Shown here piece after piece: positions 1 to 8,230 of a stretch of 64,000 nt of DNA. The notes under the pieces are model-generated. The model had not been told where the DNA came from. It searched no databases and saw only the letters and a list, made by a program, of their open reading frames with translations. The DNA is from Halopenitus persicus (GTDB taxonomy: Archaea; Halobacteriota; Halobacteria; Halobacteriales; Haloferacaceae), in the NCBI RefSeq assembly GCF_002355635.1, contig NZ_AP017558.1, positions 310,001-374,000 on the forward strand, in the 5' to 3' direction. Position 1 is the stretch's first letter. Every line of letters starts with the position of its first letter. Position numbers and translations under genes: made by a program.

Positions 1-1
1 G

Positions 2-1168
2 GGGGAGATATTTCGGGACCGGAAACTCGTCCGCGTCGGCCACGTTCCCGAACTCGATCGCGTCGTGGGCCGTGACGACGAGATCGACCTGATGGGGAGT
101 GCGCTCGCGCCCGCGGTTCGCGGTGGCCCGCCCGAGACGACGATCGTCCACGGGAAGACCGGCACAGGAAAGTCACTCGTTACGCGGTGTGTGACCCGGG
201 AGGCGAAACGCCACGCGGCCGACAACGGCCACCGCTTCGCGTACGCGTACGTCGACTGTTCCGACTACGGCACCGAGGCCCAGGCGAGCCGGCAGATGGC
301 CCGCGAACTCCACGACGACCTCGACGGCGTCGTCGAGGAGCGGTCGATCCCACGCCGGGGGATCGGCGCCGCGGACTACCGCGATATCACCTGGGAACTC
401 CTCGCGGAGGGCGACGTCGACGCCTTCGTGATCGTTCTCGACGAGATCGACAAACTCGACGGCGACGCCCTCCTGCGCAGTCTCTCACGCGCCCGCGAGA
501 GCGGCAAGGCGGACGCGTTCATCGGCGCGGTCTGCATCAGCAACAAGATCGAGTACCGCGAACGCCTCAGCGAGCGCGTCGACTCCTCGCTGCAGGACAA
601 CGAGCTCGTCTTCGATCCGTATGACGCCACCCAGCTCGAGGCGATCTTGACCTACCGGCAGGACGCCTTCGCCGAGGGCGTCCTCGCGGACGGCGTGATC
701 GCGAAGACCGCTGCGCTCGCCGCCCGCGAACACGGCGACGCCCGGAAGGCGATGGATATGCTGTATGAGGCCGGGCGCCTCGCCGAGACCGAACGCGCCG
801 ACCGCGTCACCGAGGCGCACGTCGACGACGCGCTGACACGCGCCGAGATCAACCGGTTCCAGAAGCTCGTGAGCGGACAGACGCCGCACGTCAAACACAT
901 CCTCCGGGCGCTCGCGCTCCTCACCGAGAACGCCGATCGCCGGAAGTTCCGCACCGCCGAGGTGTACGACGCCTACCAGCGGATCACCGAGCAGGCCGGC
1001 ACGACCCCGCTCAGCTACGATCGCGTCCAGCGCCTCCTGAAGGAGCAATCCTTCCTCGGCGTCACGGAGAGCGAATACACCGGCGGGGGACACGGCGAGG
1101 GCAGCTTCCGCGTCCACCGACTCCTCCGGTCACCCGACGTCATCGCGCAGGGTCTCGACGCAACGTAG
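2..1168 (+). CDS. orc1: Orc1/Cdc6 family replication initiator (5' end outside window)
   Basis: Origin-binding AAA+ ATPase that marks replication origins and recruits MCM. The frame is open from the first bases of the window and reads IFRDRKLVRVGHVPELD just before the first internal GTG, which is the usual Orc1 N-terminus, so the gene starts upstream of the window and the GTG at 65 is not the start. Visible parts: Walker A GKTGTGKS near residue 51, Walker B VIVLDEIDKL near residue 140, a sensor-1 SNK, and a C-terminal winged-helix region over the last 85 or so residues. The gene points into a gene-free stretch with ORB-like repeats. Haloarchaea carry several orc1 paralogs; which one this is cannot be told from here. 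Confidence 0.93.
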   Translation, partial: GEIFRDRKLVRVGHVPELDRVVGRDDEIDLMGSALAPAVRGGPPETTIVHGKTGTGKSLVTRCVTREAKRHAADNGHRFAYAYVDCSDYGTEAQASRQMARELHDDLDGVVEERSIPRRGIGAADYRDITWELLAEGDVDAFVIVLDEIDKLDGDALLRSLSRARESGKADAFIGAVCISNKIEYRERLSERVDSSLQDNELVFDPYDATQLEAILTYRQDAFAEGVLADGVIAKTAALAAREHGDARKAMDMLYEAGRLAETERADRVTEAHVDDALTRAEINRFQKLVSGQTPHVKHILRALALLTENADRRKFRTAEVYDAYQRITEQAGTTPLSYDRVQRLLKEQSFLGVTESEYTGGGHGEGSFRVHRLLRSPDVIAQGLDAT

Positions 1169-1217
1169 GACTGCACCACGAAGGACTGCACCACGAAGGA
1201 CCGCGTCACGGAGGACC
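1164..1217. repeat. 15-bp tandem repeat at orc1 stop codon
   Basis: About 3.4 copies of a 15-bp unit that begins on the orc1 stop: ACG TAG GACTGCACC in the first copy, ACG AAG GACTGCACC in the second, then a diverged copy. The stop TAG of the gene corresponds to AAG in the copies. Confidence 0.85.
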
Positions 1218-1241
1218 GATCGACCGCCACGCGCCACACGT

Positions 1242-1317
1242 GTACGTTCTACACACTTTGCACGTTCTATACACTTTGCACGTTCTACACGTTTGCACGT
1301 TCTACACGTTTGCACGT
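1242..1317. repeat. 17-18-bp tandem repeat
   Basis: About 4.3 copies of a unit like GCACGTTCTACACGTTT (two 18-bp then two 17-bp copies). It is more AT-rich than its surroundings and lies between orc1 and the ORB-like repeats, so it could be part of an origin unwinding zone; that is inference. Confidence 0.85.
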
Positions 1318-1334
1318 CCCACCCAGTTGGATCT

Positions 1335-1640
1335 TCACTCGGTACGAGGTGTGTCCCACCCACGATCGACGACCACGACCTCACCCCGAAAACGCCGCAA
1401 CTCACTCGGTACGAGGTGTGTCCCCCCACCCCGTTTCCACGATCATCGATAGCGGTGACGTGTTCGAAACGACCGTCATTCTCGCGCGTACTCGACGTCG
1501 AGTGCGAGGACCGAGCCCCGGCAGGGATGCGGTGCGGGACTGTTCGGGGTGGGAATCAACGGGGCAGCCGCGAGTCCTCGCGGCTGGGGCGTTGGAGACG
1601 GACTGCTCGTCACTCCTCGGACACACCTCGTACCGAGTGA
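1335..1640. other. candidate replication origin: ORB-like repeats
   Basis: Two direct copies of a 23-bp element (1335-1357 and 1402-1424, core CGGTACGAGGTGTGTCC) and one inverted copy (1619-1640). Read on the other strand the element is a G-run followed by ACACACCTCGTACCGAG; the copy at 1402 has six Gs. G-runs at one end, inverted orientation around a spacer, and position next to an orc1 gene are the known hallmarks of haloarchaeal ORBs. The spacer holds a 14-bp palindrome at 1490-1503 and a 7-bp-stem hairpin CCGCGAG/CTCGCGG near 1570, but no strong AT-rich tract. The whole gap 1169-1747 has no convincing gene. Confidence 0.55.
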
Positions 1641-1747
1641 AAACTGGCCGCAACGACGATCGCACGAACCGACGATCGGACGTGAACCACTGGCTGACGT
1701 CGTCCGGCCGATCGACTGTGCGGTCAGTCGACGGCGGACAGGTCCGT

Positions 1748-3025
1748 TCACACTCCACCCAACACGTCGGGAGCGATCGTCGCGCCGACGCCGAGCCCGA
1801 TGCCGACCGCGATCAGCACGAGGCTGTAGCCGAGGACGGGCCCGACGAGCGACCGGTCGATCGTGGCCGCGAGGGCGACCTTGACGAGGATCGACGCGGC
1901 GGTCCCGACGATGACGCCCCAGACCGCGGTCCCGGCCGCGATCCCGCCGGTGCTGACGAGCGTGACGGCCGAGGTCACCGCCGTTCCCGAGGAGACGAGC
2001 CCCGCGAGGAACATCGTGAGGAGGAAGCCCCCCGTGCCGACGGTGGCCTGGGCGCCCGCCGCGACGACGAGCACGACCAGAAACAGCGCGCCGAAGGTCA
2101 ACGCGTTCGCCGTGCTGAACGGGGACGTCAGGTCGGTCTCGACCGTCGCGTCCCAGTCGCTGGTCCACAGCGACAGCGCCACGCCCGCGACCGCGATCCC
2201 CCCGAGCGGGAGCCCGACCGCGACCGCCTCGGCGGGGACGAACGCGGCGACGACGACCGCGTTCCGGAGCGCCATCGCCGCGTTGGCCAGGAGGATGGCC
2301 CCGACCGCCAGCTCGCGAAGCGAGGCGTCGACCGCGGCACGCTTGGCGATCTCAACGATGACCGCCGTCGAGTTGACGAGCCCGCCGAAGAAGCCGGTGA
2401 CGGCCAGCCCCCGCCCCTCGTAGCGCTTGAGCAGGGCGTAGTTGCAGAAGCCGATCGCCGCGATCGCGATCACGAGCAGCCAGACGACCCGCGGCTGGAT
2501 GGCGTTCCAGGGCCCCATCGGCTCGCTCGGCAACAGGGGATAGACGACGAACGCGAGGATGGCGAACTCGGTGGCCGACCGCACCTCCTCCTTCGAGAGG
2601 CCCCAGGCGAACTCGTGGAGCTCCCGCTTCAACACCAACAGCAGGGAGGACAACACCGCCACCGTCACCGCCTCGATGTAGAGCCCCTCGCCGACGAGCG
2701 CCCCGATGCTGTAGGCGACGAGCATCGAGACCGACGTCGTCAGCGAGAGCCCCTCGTGGTCCTCCTCGATGAAGCTCCGGACCGCCAGCAGGACCGCGTG
2801 CGCGACGATTAACAGCCCCCCGACGACCAGCAGCCCTCCGGCGTCGAGCACGATGAAGACCGCCCCGAGCAGCGCGAGGAGCGCGAACGTCCGGATGCCC
2901 GCGGTCTTGTGTGACCACTCCCGCTCCAACCCGAGGAACATCCCCAACAGCGTCGCGACCACCAGCTTCGTCACCGGCGAGTCGAGCTCGGCCACCAGCG
3001 CCCCCTCGATGCCCGTCTGGATCAT
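1748..3025 (-). CDS. MgtC/SapB-DUF4010 family membrane protein
   Basis: 425-residue polytopic membrane protein with roughly a dozen hydrophobic segments. The N-terminal 150 residues match the MgtC/SapB pattern (LLGMFLGLEREW, then KTAGIRTFALLALLGA); the rest fits the DUF4010 domain that is commonly fused to it. MgtC proteins act in Mg/phosphate stress, but the role of the fused form is not established. Start ATG at 3025 gives a short N-terminus leading straight into the first membrane segment. It is convergent with orc1 across the origin-like gap. Transported substrate, if any, cannot be deduced. Confidence 0.85.
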   Translation of the reverse strand: MIQTGIEGALVAELDSPVTKLVVATLLGMFLGLEREWSHKTAGIRTFALLALLGAVFIVLDAGGLLVVGGLLIVAHAVLLAVRSFIEEDHEGLSLTTSVSMLVAYSIGALVGEGLYIEAVTVAVLSSLLLVLKRELHEFAWGLSKEEVRSATEFAILAFVVYPLLPSEPMGPWNAIQPRVVWLLVIAIAAIGFCNYALLKRYEGRGLAVTGFFGGLVNSTAVIVEIAKRAAVDASLRELAVGAILLANAAMALRNAVVVAAFVPAEAVAVGLPLGGIAVAGVALSLWTSDWDATVETDLTSPFSTANALTFGALFLVVLVVAAGAQATVGTGGFLLTMFLAGLVSSGTAVTSAVTLVSTGGIAAGTAVWGVIVGTAASILVKVALAATIDRSLVGPVLGYSLVLIAVGIGLGVGATIAPDVLGGV

Positions 3026-3130
3026 CGACGCCGGCCTCCCCGCGTCGCCCGCCTCGCCGCCGGCAGCGGTCGGTCGATCATACGTCGACGTAGGACGGGC
3101 CGCCCCGAATAGGTTACGGATGGCAACGTT

Positions 3131-3216
3131 TCTCTATATATCCTATATATCCTATATATCCCATATACCTCATATACCCCAGATATCCCGTATACCCCAT
3201 ATACCCCATATATCAC
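3131..3216. repeat. 9-bp TATATATCC-type tandem array
   Basis: About nine copies of a 9-bp unit, TATATATCC at the left and degrading to CATATACCC to the right. It lies in the 373-bp divergent gap between the MgtC-like gene and the HAD gene. Every unit resembles a TATA element, which is unusual for an intergenic array in GC-rich DNA. The remainder of the gap shows no gene. Confidence 0.9.
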
Positions 3217-3398
3217 GGACGTCCTCGCTAGCAGATACCCATTTCCGGCCCTGCGAGCATCGCCGGTCGACGCCGCCACGCCGGTCAGCCCCACGGTCCC
3301 ACTGGCAACCACCTCCACGCACACCGCCCCACGGTCCCCCACCAGCCGACGCCGCGGCCACCACAAGGGCCATTTCCGTCGGGACCGTAGACGCGGGT

Positions 3399-4034
3399 AT
3401 GCTCACGAGCGCGTACGACTTTCACCTGTTCGACCTCGACGGGACGTTGGTCGACGCCGAGTGGGAGTACACGCGCGGCGTCTTCGACCGCGTCGGCGAC
3501 CGGCTCGACCGGCGCTTCTCCGACGAGCAGGCGCGGGTCCTCTGGCACGGATTGACGGGGTCGCGCAACGAGACGCTCCGGTCGTGGGGGATCGACCCCG
3601 ACGCCTTCTGGGACGCCTTTCACGCCGAGGAGGACCCCCGCGTTCGGGCGGAGTCGACGTACCTCCATCCCGACGCCGAGCGCCTCCTCGCGGCGGTCGA
3701 CGGCCCGACCGGCCTCGTGACCCACTGCCAGGAGTTCCTCACCGATCCCGTCCTCGACGCGCTCGACCTGCGCGACCACTTCGATACGGTCGTCTGCTGT
3801 ACCGAGTCGACCGGCTGGAAGCCCGACCCCACCCCGCTGCGGCTCGCGATGGACGACCTCGACGTCGACCCCGACCGGGCCCGGGGCTACTACGCCGGCG
3901 ACGGCGAGGGCGACGTCGGGGCCGCCTGGAACGCCGGCCTCGACGCGGTCCACGTCGAGCGGCTGGGCCACGCCGAGCGCGGTCGCTGCGTGCTCGGCGA
4001 CCACAGGGTCGAAAGCTTCGATCCGCTGCTGTGA
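3399..4034 (+). CDS. HAD-superfamily hydrolase
   Basis: 211-residue soluble phosphatase-like protein. HAD motif I is FDLDGTLVD at residues 8-16 (nucleophile and acid Asp), motif II is the THCQE region, motif III Lys is in GWKPDP, and motif IV is YYAGDGEGD. The helical cap (residues 17-100) fits the phosphoglycolate-phosphatase/beta-phosphoglucomutase type (subfamily IA). I chose the ATG at 3399 because motif I then falls at the usual distance from the N-terminus; the frame is open far upstream but through the repeat region. Substrate is unknown. Confidence 0.88.
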   Translation: MLTSAYDFHLFDLDGTLVDAEWEYTRGVFDRVGDRLDRRFSDEQARVLWHGLTGSRNETLRSWGIDPDAFWDAFHAEEDPRVRAESTYLHPDAERLLAAVDGPTGLVTHCQEFLTDPVLDALDLRDHFDTVVCCTESTGWKPDPTPLRLAMDDLDVDPDRARGYYAGDGEGDVGAAWNAGLDAVHVERLGHAERGRCVLGDHRVESFDPLL

Positions 4035-4060
4035 GGTCGTCCGTTCGCCGGGGACGCCCG

Positions 4061-5173
4061 TCAGGGCTCGCTCACGCGGAGGACGGGCTTGATCGTCTCC
4101 CCGCTCTCGGAGTCCTCGACCGCCTGCTGGATGTCGGCGAAGTCGTAGTAGGTCACCAGTTCGTCGAAGGGGAACTTCCCCTGTCGGTACAGCTCGATCA
4201 GGTCCGGAATGAACTGCTGGGGGTCGCCGTCGCCCTCGACGATGCCGGTGATCGTCCGCCCGTTCAGGATGAGGTCGTTGACGTCGTAACTCGCCTCCGT
4301 CCCGAGCGCGGGGGCGCCGATGATCCCGGCGGTCCCGCGCTGGGTGAGCGTCTCGACGACCTGCTCGGCCACCTCGGGGACGCCGGTCGTCTCGAGCGCG
4401 TAGTTCACTCCGCCGCCGGTGAGCTCGCGAACCGTCTCGACGGCGTCGTCGACCGCGGCCGGGTTGACGGTCTCGGTCGCGCCGAGCGCGGCGGCCGTTT
4501 CGAGCCGGTTGGGCTTCAGGTCGACCGAGATGATGTCGGTACACCCCTTGATCCCGGCCGCCATCACCGCCGAGAGGCCGACCGACCCGGCGCCGAAGAT
4601 CGCGATCGACGAGCCCGCCTGCGGGTCCAGCGAGTTGATGACGCCGCCCGCACCGGTCTGGATCCCGCATCCCAGCGGGCCGAGCAGCTCGAGGGGCACG
4701 TCGTCGTCGACCGGGACGACGTTCCGCTCGGTCGCGATCGCGTGCGTCGCGAACGAGGACTGCCCGAAGAAGCGCCCGCTGACGCGCTCGCCGTCCCGCG
4801 AGATCGGCGACGTGCCGTCCTCCGGGCGGGCGCCCGAGAAGTTGTGCGCGAAGAAGTCCTCACAGAAGGCCGGATGGCCGTCCCGACAGCTGTGGCAGTC
4901 GCCGTCGTAATCGTAGCTCAACACGACGTGGTCGCCCGGATCGATGCCCGTCACGCCGGGACCGACCGCCTCGACGACGCCGGATCCCTCGTGGCCTAAC
5001 ACCGCGGGCAGCGGGGTCGGATACAGCTGGTCGCGGACGATCATGTCCGTGTGGCAGACCCCGGCCCCGACGACCCGCACGAGCACCTCACCCGCCTGTG
5101 GCTCCTCGAGCTGGACCGTGTCGATCTCGAACTCCCCTTCCGGCTCGGTAACGAGTGCCGCGTCTACGTCCAT
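4061..5173 (-). CDS. zinc-dependent NAD(P) alcohol dehydrogenase (MDR family)
   Basis: 370-residue medium-chain dehydrogenase, closest in pattern to aryl-alcohol/class III-like enzymes. Catalytic zinc ligands are seen as CHTD, GHEGSG and GCGIQTG; the Rossmann motif is FGAGSVGLSA near residue 200. The structural-zinc lobe reads DGDCHSCRDGHPAFC, so the first of the four usual cysteines is Asp. The ATG at 5173 is preferred over the GTG one codon upstream. Its 3' end is 26 bp from the convergent HAD gene. Physiological alcohol or aldehyde unknown. Confidence 0.88.
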   Translation of the reverse strand: MDVDAALVTEPEGEFEIDTVQLEEPQAGEVLVRVVGAGVCHTDMIVRDQLYPTPLPAVLGHEGSGVVEAVGPGVTGIDPGDHVVLSYDYDGDCHSCRDGHPAFCEDFFAHNFSGARPEDGTSPISRDGERVSGRFFGQSSFATHAIATERNVVPVDDDVPLELLGPLGCGIQTGAGGVINSLDPQAGSSIAIFGAGSVGLSAVMAAGIKGCTDIISVDLKPNRLETAAALGATETVNPAAVDDAVETVRELTGGGVNYALETTGVPEVAEQVVETLTQRGTAGIIGAPALGTEASYDVNDLILNGRTITGIVEGDGDPQQFIPDLIELYRQGKFPFDELVTYYDFADIQQAVEDSESGETIKPVLRVSEP

Positions 5174-5243
5174 CACGATCCATGGGTGTGTCCGTCATCC
5201 CATAAGCGTGCTCCCGACTCCGGAGCCGTCACCCAACGCACGC

Positions 5244-5333
5244 AGCACGCCCTCCACCAGCACGTCTCACAACAGCACGCCTTCCACCAGCACGTCTCAC
5301 AACAGCACGCCCTCCACCAGCACGTCTTACAAC
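5244..5333. repeat. 30-bp x3 tandem repeat containing stop codons
   Basis: Three nearly identical 30-bp units at 5244, 5274 and 5304. The unit at 5304 contains the TAA stop of the minus-strand amidohydrolase (5327-5329). At the same site the other two units have TGA, and because 30 is divisible by 3 every copy keeps a stop in the same frame. Confidence 0.93.
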
Positions 5334-6367
5334 ACGACGCGTTTGACGTCCCCCTCGCCCGCCCGCCGGACGACCGCCCGGACGAGGTCCTCGGCGCCAG
5401 CGAGGTTGTCCGAGTCGCCGTCGAGCACGAGCAGCTTCGCGTCCGCGCCCTCCTCGATGACGCCGCGGTTCAGGCCCGCGATCTCGGCGCCGTTGACCGT
5501 CGCCATCCGGAGCACCTCCCGGGCGGAGACGTCGGCGAGCTTGGCGGCGAACTCCATCTCGCGGAACATCGACGGCGAGTTCAACATCACGTTGTCGGTC
5601 CCGAGCGCGACGGTCGTCCGGTCGGCCAGCTCCCGGATCGGCGGGACGCCCACGTTCGTCACGAGGTTCGACCGCGGACAGACGACGACCGGCGTGTCCC
5701 GGTCCGCGAGCCGCTCGAGGTGGATCTCGCCGGCGTGAACCATGTGGACGAGGAAGTCCGGGTCCAGGTCCAGCGCCGGGTTGATGTCCAGGTCGTCCCG
5801 CTCGCCCGCGTGGATGCCGAAGAGCTTGCCCGCGTTGCGGGCGGCGTTCCGCTCCGCGTCGAAGTCGGCGTCCCGCGCGCCCGAGGCGCCGAAGCCGTCC
5901 GCGACCTCGAGGACCGCCTCCTCCTCGCGTCCCAGGATGACGGCGTCGACGTCGCGCTCGCCGAGCGACTGGGCCCCGCCGGCGCCCGACAGCGCGTCCC
6001 GAAGCACCGAAACCCCCTCGCGGCCGCCCTCGCGAAACTCGAGGAACGTCCCGGTTCCGGTCGCCTCCATGTACCGGAGCGACCGGGCCATCGCGGCGAC
6101 CGTCTCCTCGCGGTCGGCCGCCCGGAGCAGCCGGTGTTTGAGCCCGTCGGGGGGCGCGACGAGCTCGTCGAGCGAGAGGCCGCCGCCGGCCTCCTTGGCG
6201 ATCGAGTCGCCGATGTGGGTGTGGGCGTTGACGAACGCGGGGCAGATCACGGCGTCTTCGTCCGTGTCCGTCTCCTCGATCGTGACGATCTCGCCGTCGG
6301 CCACCACGACGCGACCCTCGACCGGCGTGAACTCGGGTCCGCGGAGGATCGTCCCTTCCAGGTGCAT
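5327..6367 (-). CDS. amidohydrolase-family protein (chlorohydrolase/cytosine-deaminase-like)
   Basis: 346-residue metal-dependent hydrolase of the TRZ/ATZ-SsnA-like branch. Metal-site signatures in order: NAHTHIGD (HxH), GIHAGE, MVHAGEIH, and LGTDNVMLNSP (catalytic Asp). The small N-terminal and C-terminal beta domain ends with the typical GADAKLLVLDGDSDN. The ATG at 6367 begins MHLEGTIL, the expected strand; the upstream open frame runs through repeat DNA and is not coding. Substrate (guanine, cytosine, S-adenosylhomocysteine or other) cannot be decided. Confidence 0.85.
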   Translation of the reverse strand: MHLEGTILRGPEFTPVEGRVVVADGEIVTIEETDTDEDAVICPAFVNAHTHIGDSIAKEAGGGLSLDELVAPPDGLKHRLLRAADREETVAAMARSLRYMEATGTGTFLEFREGGREGVSVLRDALSGAGGAQSLGERDVDAVILGREEEAVLEVADGFGASGARDADFDAERNAARNAGKLFGIHAGERDDLDINPALDLDPDFLVHMVHAGEIHLERLADRDTPVVVCPRSNLVTNVGVPPIRELADRTTVALGTDNVMLNSPSMFREMEFAAKLADVSAREVLRMATVNGAEIAGLNRGVIEEGADAKLLVLDGDSDNLAGAEDLVRAVVRRAGEGDVKRVVL

Positions 6368-6423
6368 GCTCGTTCGGTCCACGCGGCGCGGCTTGAAGCT
6401 CACGACACCGGACGTGACGCGGC

Positions 6424-6525
6424 GTGACCGGTTGCATCCGCAGTGCGTGATCGGTCGCATCCGCAGTGCGTGATCGGTCGCATCCGCAGTGCGTGATCGG
6501 TCGCATCCGCAGTGCGTGACCGGCG
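6424..6525. repeat. 23-bp x4 tandem repeat
   Basis: Four 23-bp units (6424, 6447, 6470, 6493) plus a partial fifth, with core GGTCGCATCCGCAGTGC. It lies between the 3' end of the HD-domain gene and the 5' side of the amidohydrolase, 57 bp upstream of the latter's ATG. Confidence 0.93.
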
Positions 6526-6542
6526 TCCGCGGGCGGTCGGGA

Positions 6543-7808
6543 TCAGTACTCGTCGAGCGTCGTCTCCAACCCGTGGCGGACGTCGCTGATGAGCGAGTCC
6601 GAATCGAGCCCGAGCACGTCGGCGGTCGCCCGCCCCACCCGGTCGGTGAGCGATGCGGGGCAGTAGACGCCGAGCCGCCACTGGTTGCGCTGGGCGGTCC
6701 GCAGCGCGGAGACGAGCGGCGACTGGTCACCCAGCCGACGGATCTCGCCGTTGACGGTCACCCGGGAGGTCGACTCGCGCATCGACGGCTCCGGCGGGAC
6801 GTCGAGGATCACGTCCACGTCGTCGACGTCAGCAGGCGGGGCGGCACCGGTTCCGGCAGCCGAGTCGGAGCCGACACGAGCCGCCGCGGCGATCTCCCGC
6901 TCGAGCTCGCGGACGCGCTCGTGGTCGGCGTCGTGGACCGCGTCCGGGACGTCGTCGTACTCCGCCCAGACGGCTCGCTTGTAGAGGTCGCGTCGGTCGT
7001 ATCGGTCGACGATCGGGCGTGCGGCCTCGGTGCGCCGCAGCGCGACGATCAGCTCGTGGTCGTCCATCCGGCGGACCGCCTCGGCGGTCACGTCGGGCGT
7101 CTCGAGCAGCCGCGCGGTCGCCCGGCGCAGCATCGCCTTCGAGATGCGCGCGACGTGATGGGTGTAGACCACGGGGTTCATCAGCGCCCGCGCGAGCAGC
7201 AGGCTCTCGGCGGTCTGGACGTTCCCCTCGTCGAGCACGAGCGTGTCGTCGACGAACGTCAGCTCGCGGACCAGCCGACCGGTGTCGATCGTCCCGTACG
7301 GAACGCCGGTGTGGTGGGCGTCGCGCACGAGGTAATCCATCCGATCCACGTCGAGCTCCCCGGAGATCAACCCCGCGTACCGTCCCTCGCCGGCGATGAT
7401 CCCCGCGATCCGGTCCGGGTCGAGGTCGTGGTCGCGGAGGACGTCCCCGACCGCGCCGGCGGCCACGAGGTCCCCGACGTCGTCGTGGTACTTCCCGGTG
7501 TGGCGATGCAGCAGCGACTCCACGTTGTGGCTGAAGGGAGCGTGGCCGACGTCGTGGAGGATGGCGGCCGCCTCGATCCGGTCGGCCCGGGTCCCCTCGA
7601 TCCCGAGCTGCTCGAGCGCACGGCTGGCGAGGTGGTAGACCCCGAGGGAGTGTTCGAACCGCGTGTGGTTCGCGGAGGGATACACGAGCGTGACGGTCCC
7701 GAGCTGGGAGACCCGCCGCAGCCGCTGGACCGCGGGGGTGTCCAACAGGTCCGCGGCCACCCCGTCGATCCGGATGTGGTCGTGGACGCTGTCCTTGATC
7801 GTGACCAT
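6543..7808 (-). CDS. HD-domain phosphohydrolase (dGTPase-like)
   Basis: 421-residue HD-superfamily protein related to SAMHD1/YdhJ-type dNTP triphosphohydrolases. The N-terminus reads MVTIKDSVHDHI, then the metal-binding residues occur as RFEHSLGVYHLA, ILHDVGHAPFSH and LDVDRMDYLVRDA. A linker rich in Ala and Asp (about residues 310-345) separates the HD core from a C-terminal alpha/beta part. The ATG at 7808 is 23 nt from a palindromic TATA element at 7831. Nucleotide specificity is not visible. Confidence 0.87.
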   Translation of the reverse strand: MVTIKDSVHDHIRIDGVAADLLDTPAVQRLRRVSQLGTVTLVYPSANHTRFEHSLGVYHLASRALEQLGIEGTRADRIEAAAILHDVGHAPFSHNVESLLHRHTGKYHDDVGDLVAAGAVGDVLRDHDLDPDRIAGIIAGEGRYAGLISGELDVDRMDYLVRDAHHTGVPYGTIDTGRLVRELTFVDDTLVLDEGNVQTAESLLLARALMNPVVYTHHVARISKAMLRRATARLLETPDVTAEAVRRMDDHELIVALRRTEAARPIVDRYDRRDLYKRAVWAEYDDVPDAVHDADHERVRELEREIAAAARVGSDSAAGTGAAPPADVDDVDVILDVPPEPSMRESTSRVTVNGEIRRLGDQSPLVSALRTAQRNQWRLGVYCPASLTDRVGRATADVLGLDSDSLISDVRHGLETTLDEY

Positions 7809-7830
7809 GCCCCGGGCTTCGGCGGCGTGA

Positions 7831-7838
7831 CTTATAAG
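7831..7838. promoter_or_regulatory. shared bidirectional TATA box
   Basis: CTTATAAG, a perfect palindrome in the 73-bp divergent gap between the HD gene (ATG 7808, 23 nt away) and the small gene at 7882 (44 nt away). It can serve as a TATA element on both strands. Confidence 0.5.
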
Positions 7839-7881
7839 CGTCGGCGCAATTGCTATCCGCCGTCCGAACGAAGGGGATCGT

Positions 7882-8148
7882 ATGAGCACCGAGAAGCTTC
7901 ACGACGCGAGCGACGTGCTCCGGGAGGCGGCGACCGCGATCGAGGGCCCCGCCGACGAGCGACTGACCGAGCAGGCGGACCGACTGGCGACGCTCGCGGA
8001 GCGTGACCGCGGGCCCGACCACGGCACGGTCGCCCGCCTCCAGCAGAAGCTCAAGGACGTCAAATCTGACGATCCGGACGCCGCGGACGCCGTCGACGAG
8101 GCGAACGCCCTGCTGAACGAGTACCGCGAGACGGTCGAGGGGGTCTGA
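7882..8148 (+). CDS. small conserved haloarchaeal helical protein (DUF7553-like)
   Basis: 88-residue acidic, helix-rich protein with no membrane segment or Cys. The ending LNEYRETVEGV and the central RGPDHGTVARLQQKL resemble a haloarchaea-specific family I recall as DUF7553; function unknown. Divergent from the HD-domain gene. Confidence 0.75.
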   Translation: MSTEKLHDASDVLREAATAIEGPADERLTEQADRLATLAERDRGPDHGTVARLQQKLKDVKSDDPDAADAVDEANALLNEYRETVEGV

Positions 8149-8230
8149 CGCAACCGTTTGTCGGCTCACTTCGTCGGGAAGCCGAAGCTCCGACAGGTTC
8201 TTAGTCTTCTGTCGTCTCGATCAGGACGAA

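Noticed and set aside
1310-2812. 500-codon plus-strand frame opposite the MgtC-like gene
   Set aside because: Composition (Arg/Asp/Gly-rich, no domains) is that of an antisense shadow.
6368-6730. N-terminal extension of the amidohydrolase through the 23-bp array
   Set aside because: The extension is the repeat translated (repeating RSRTADAT) and antisense of the HD gene; the family start is MHLEGTIL at 6367.
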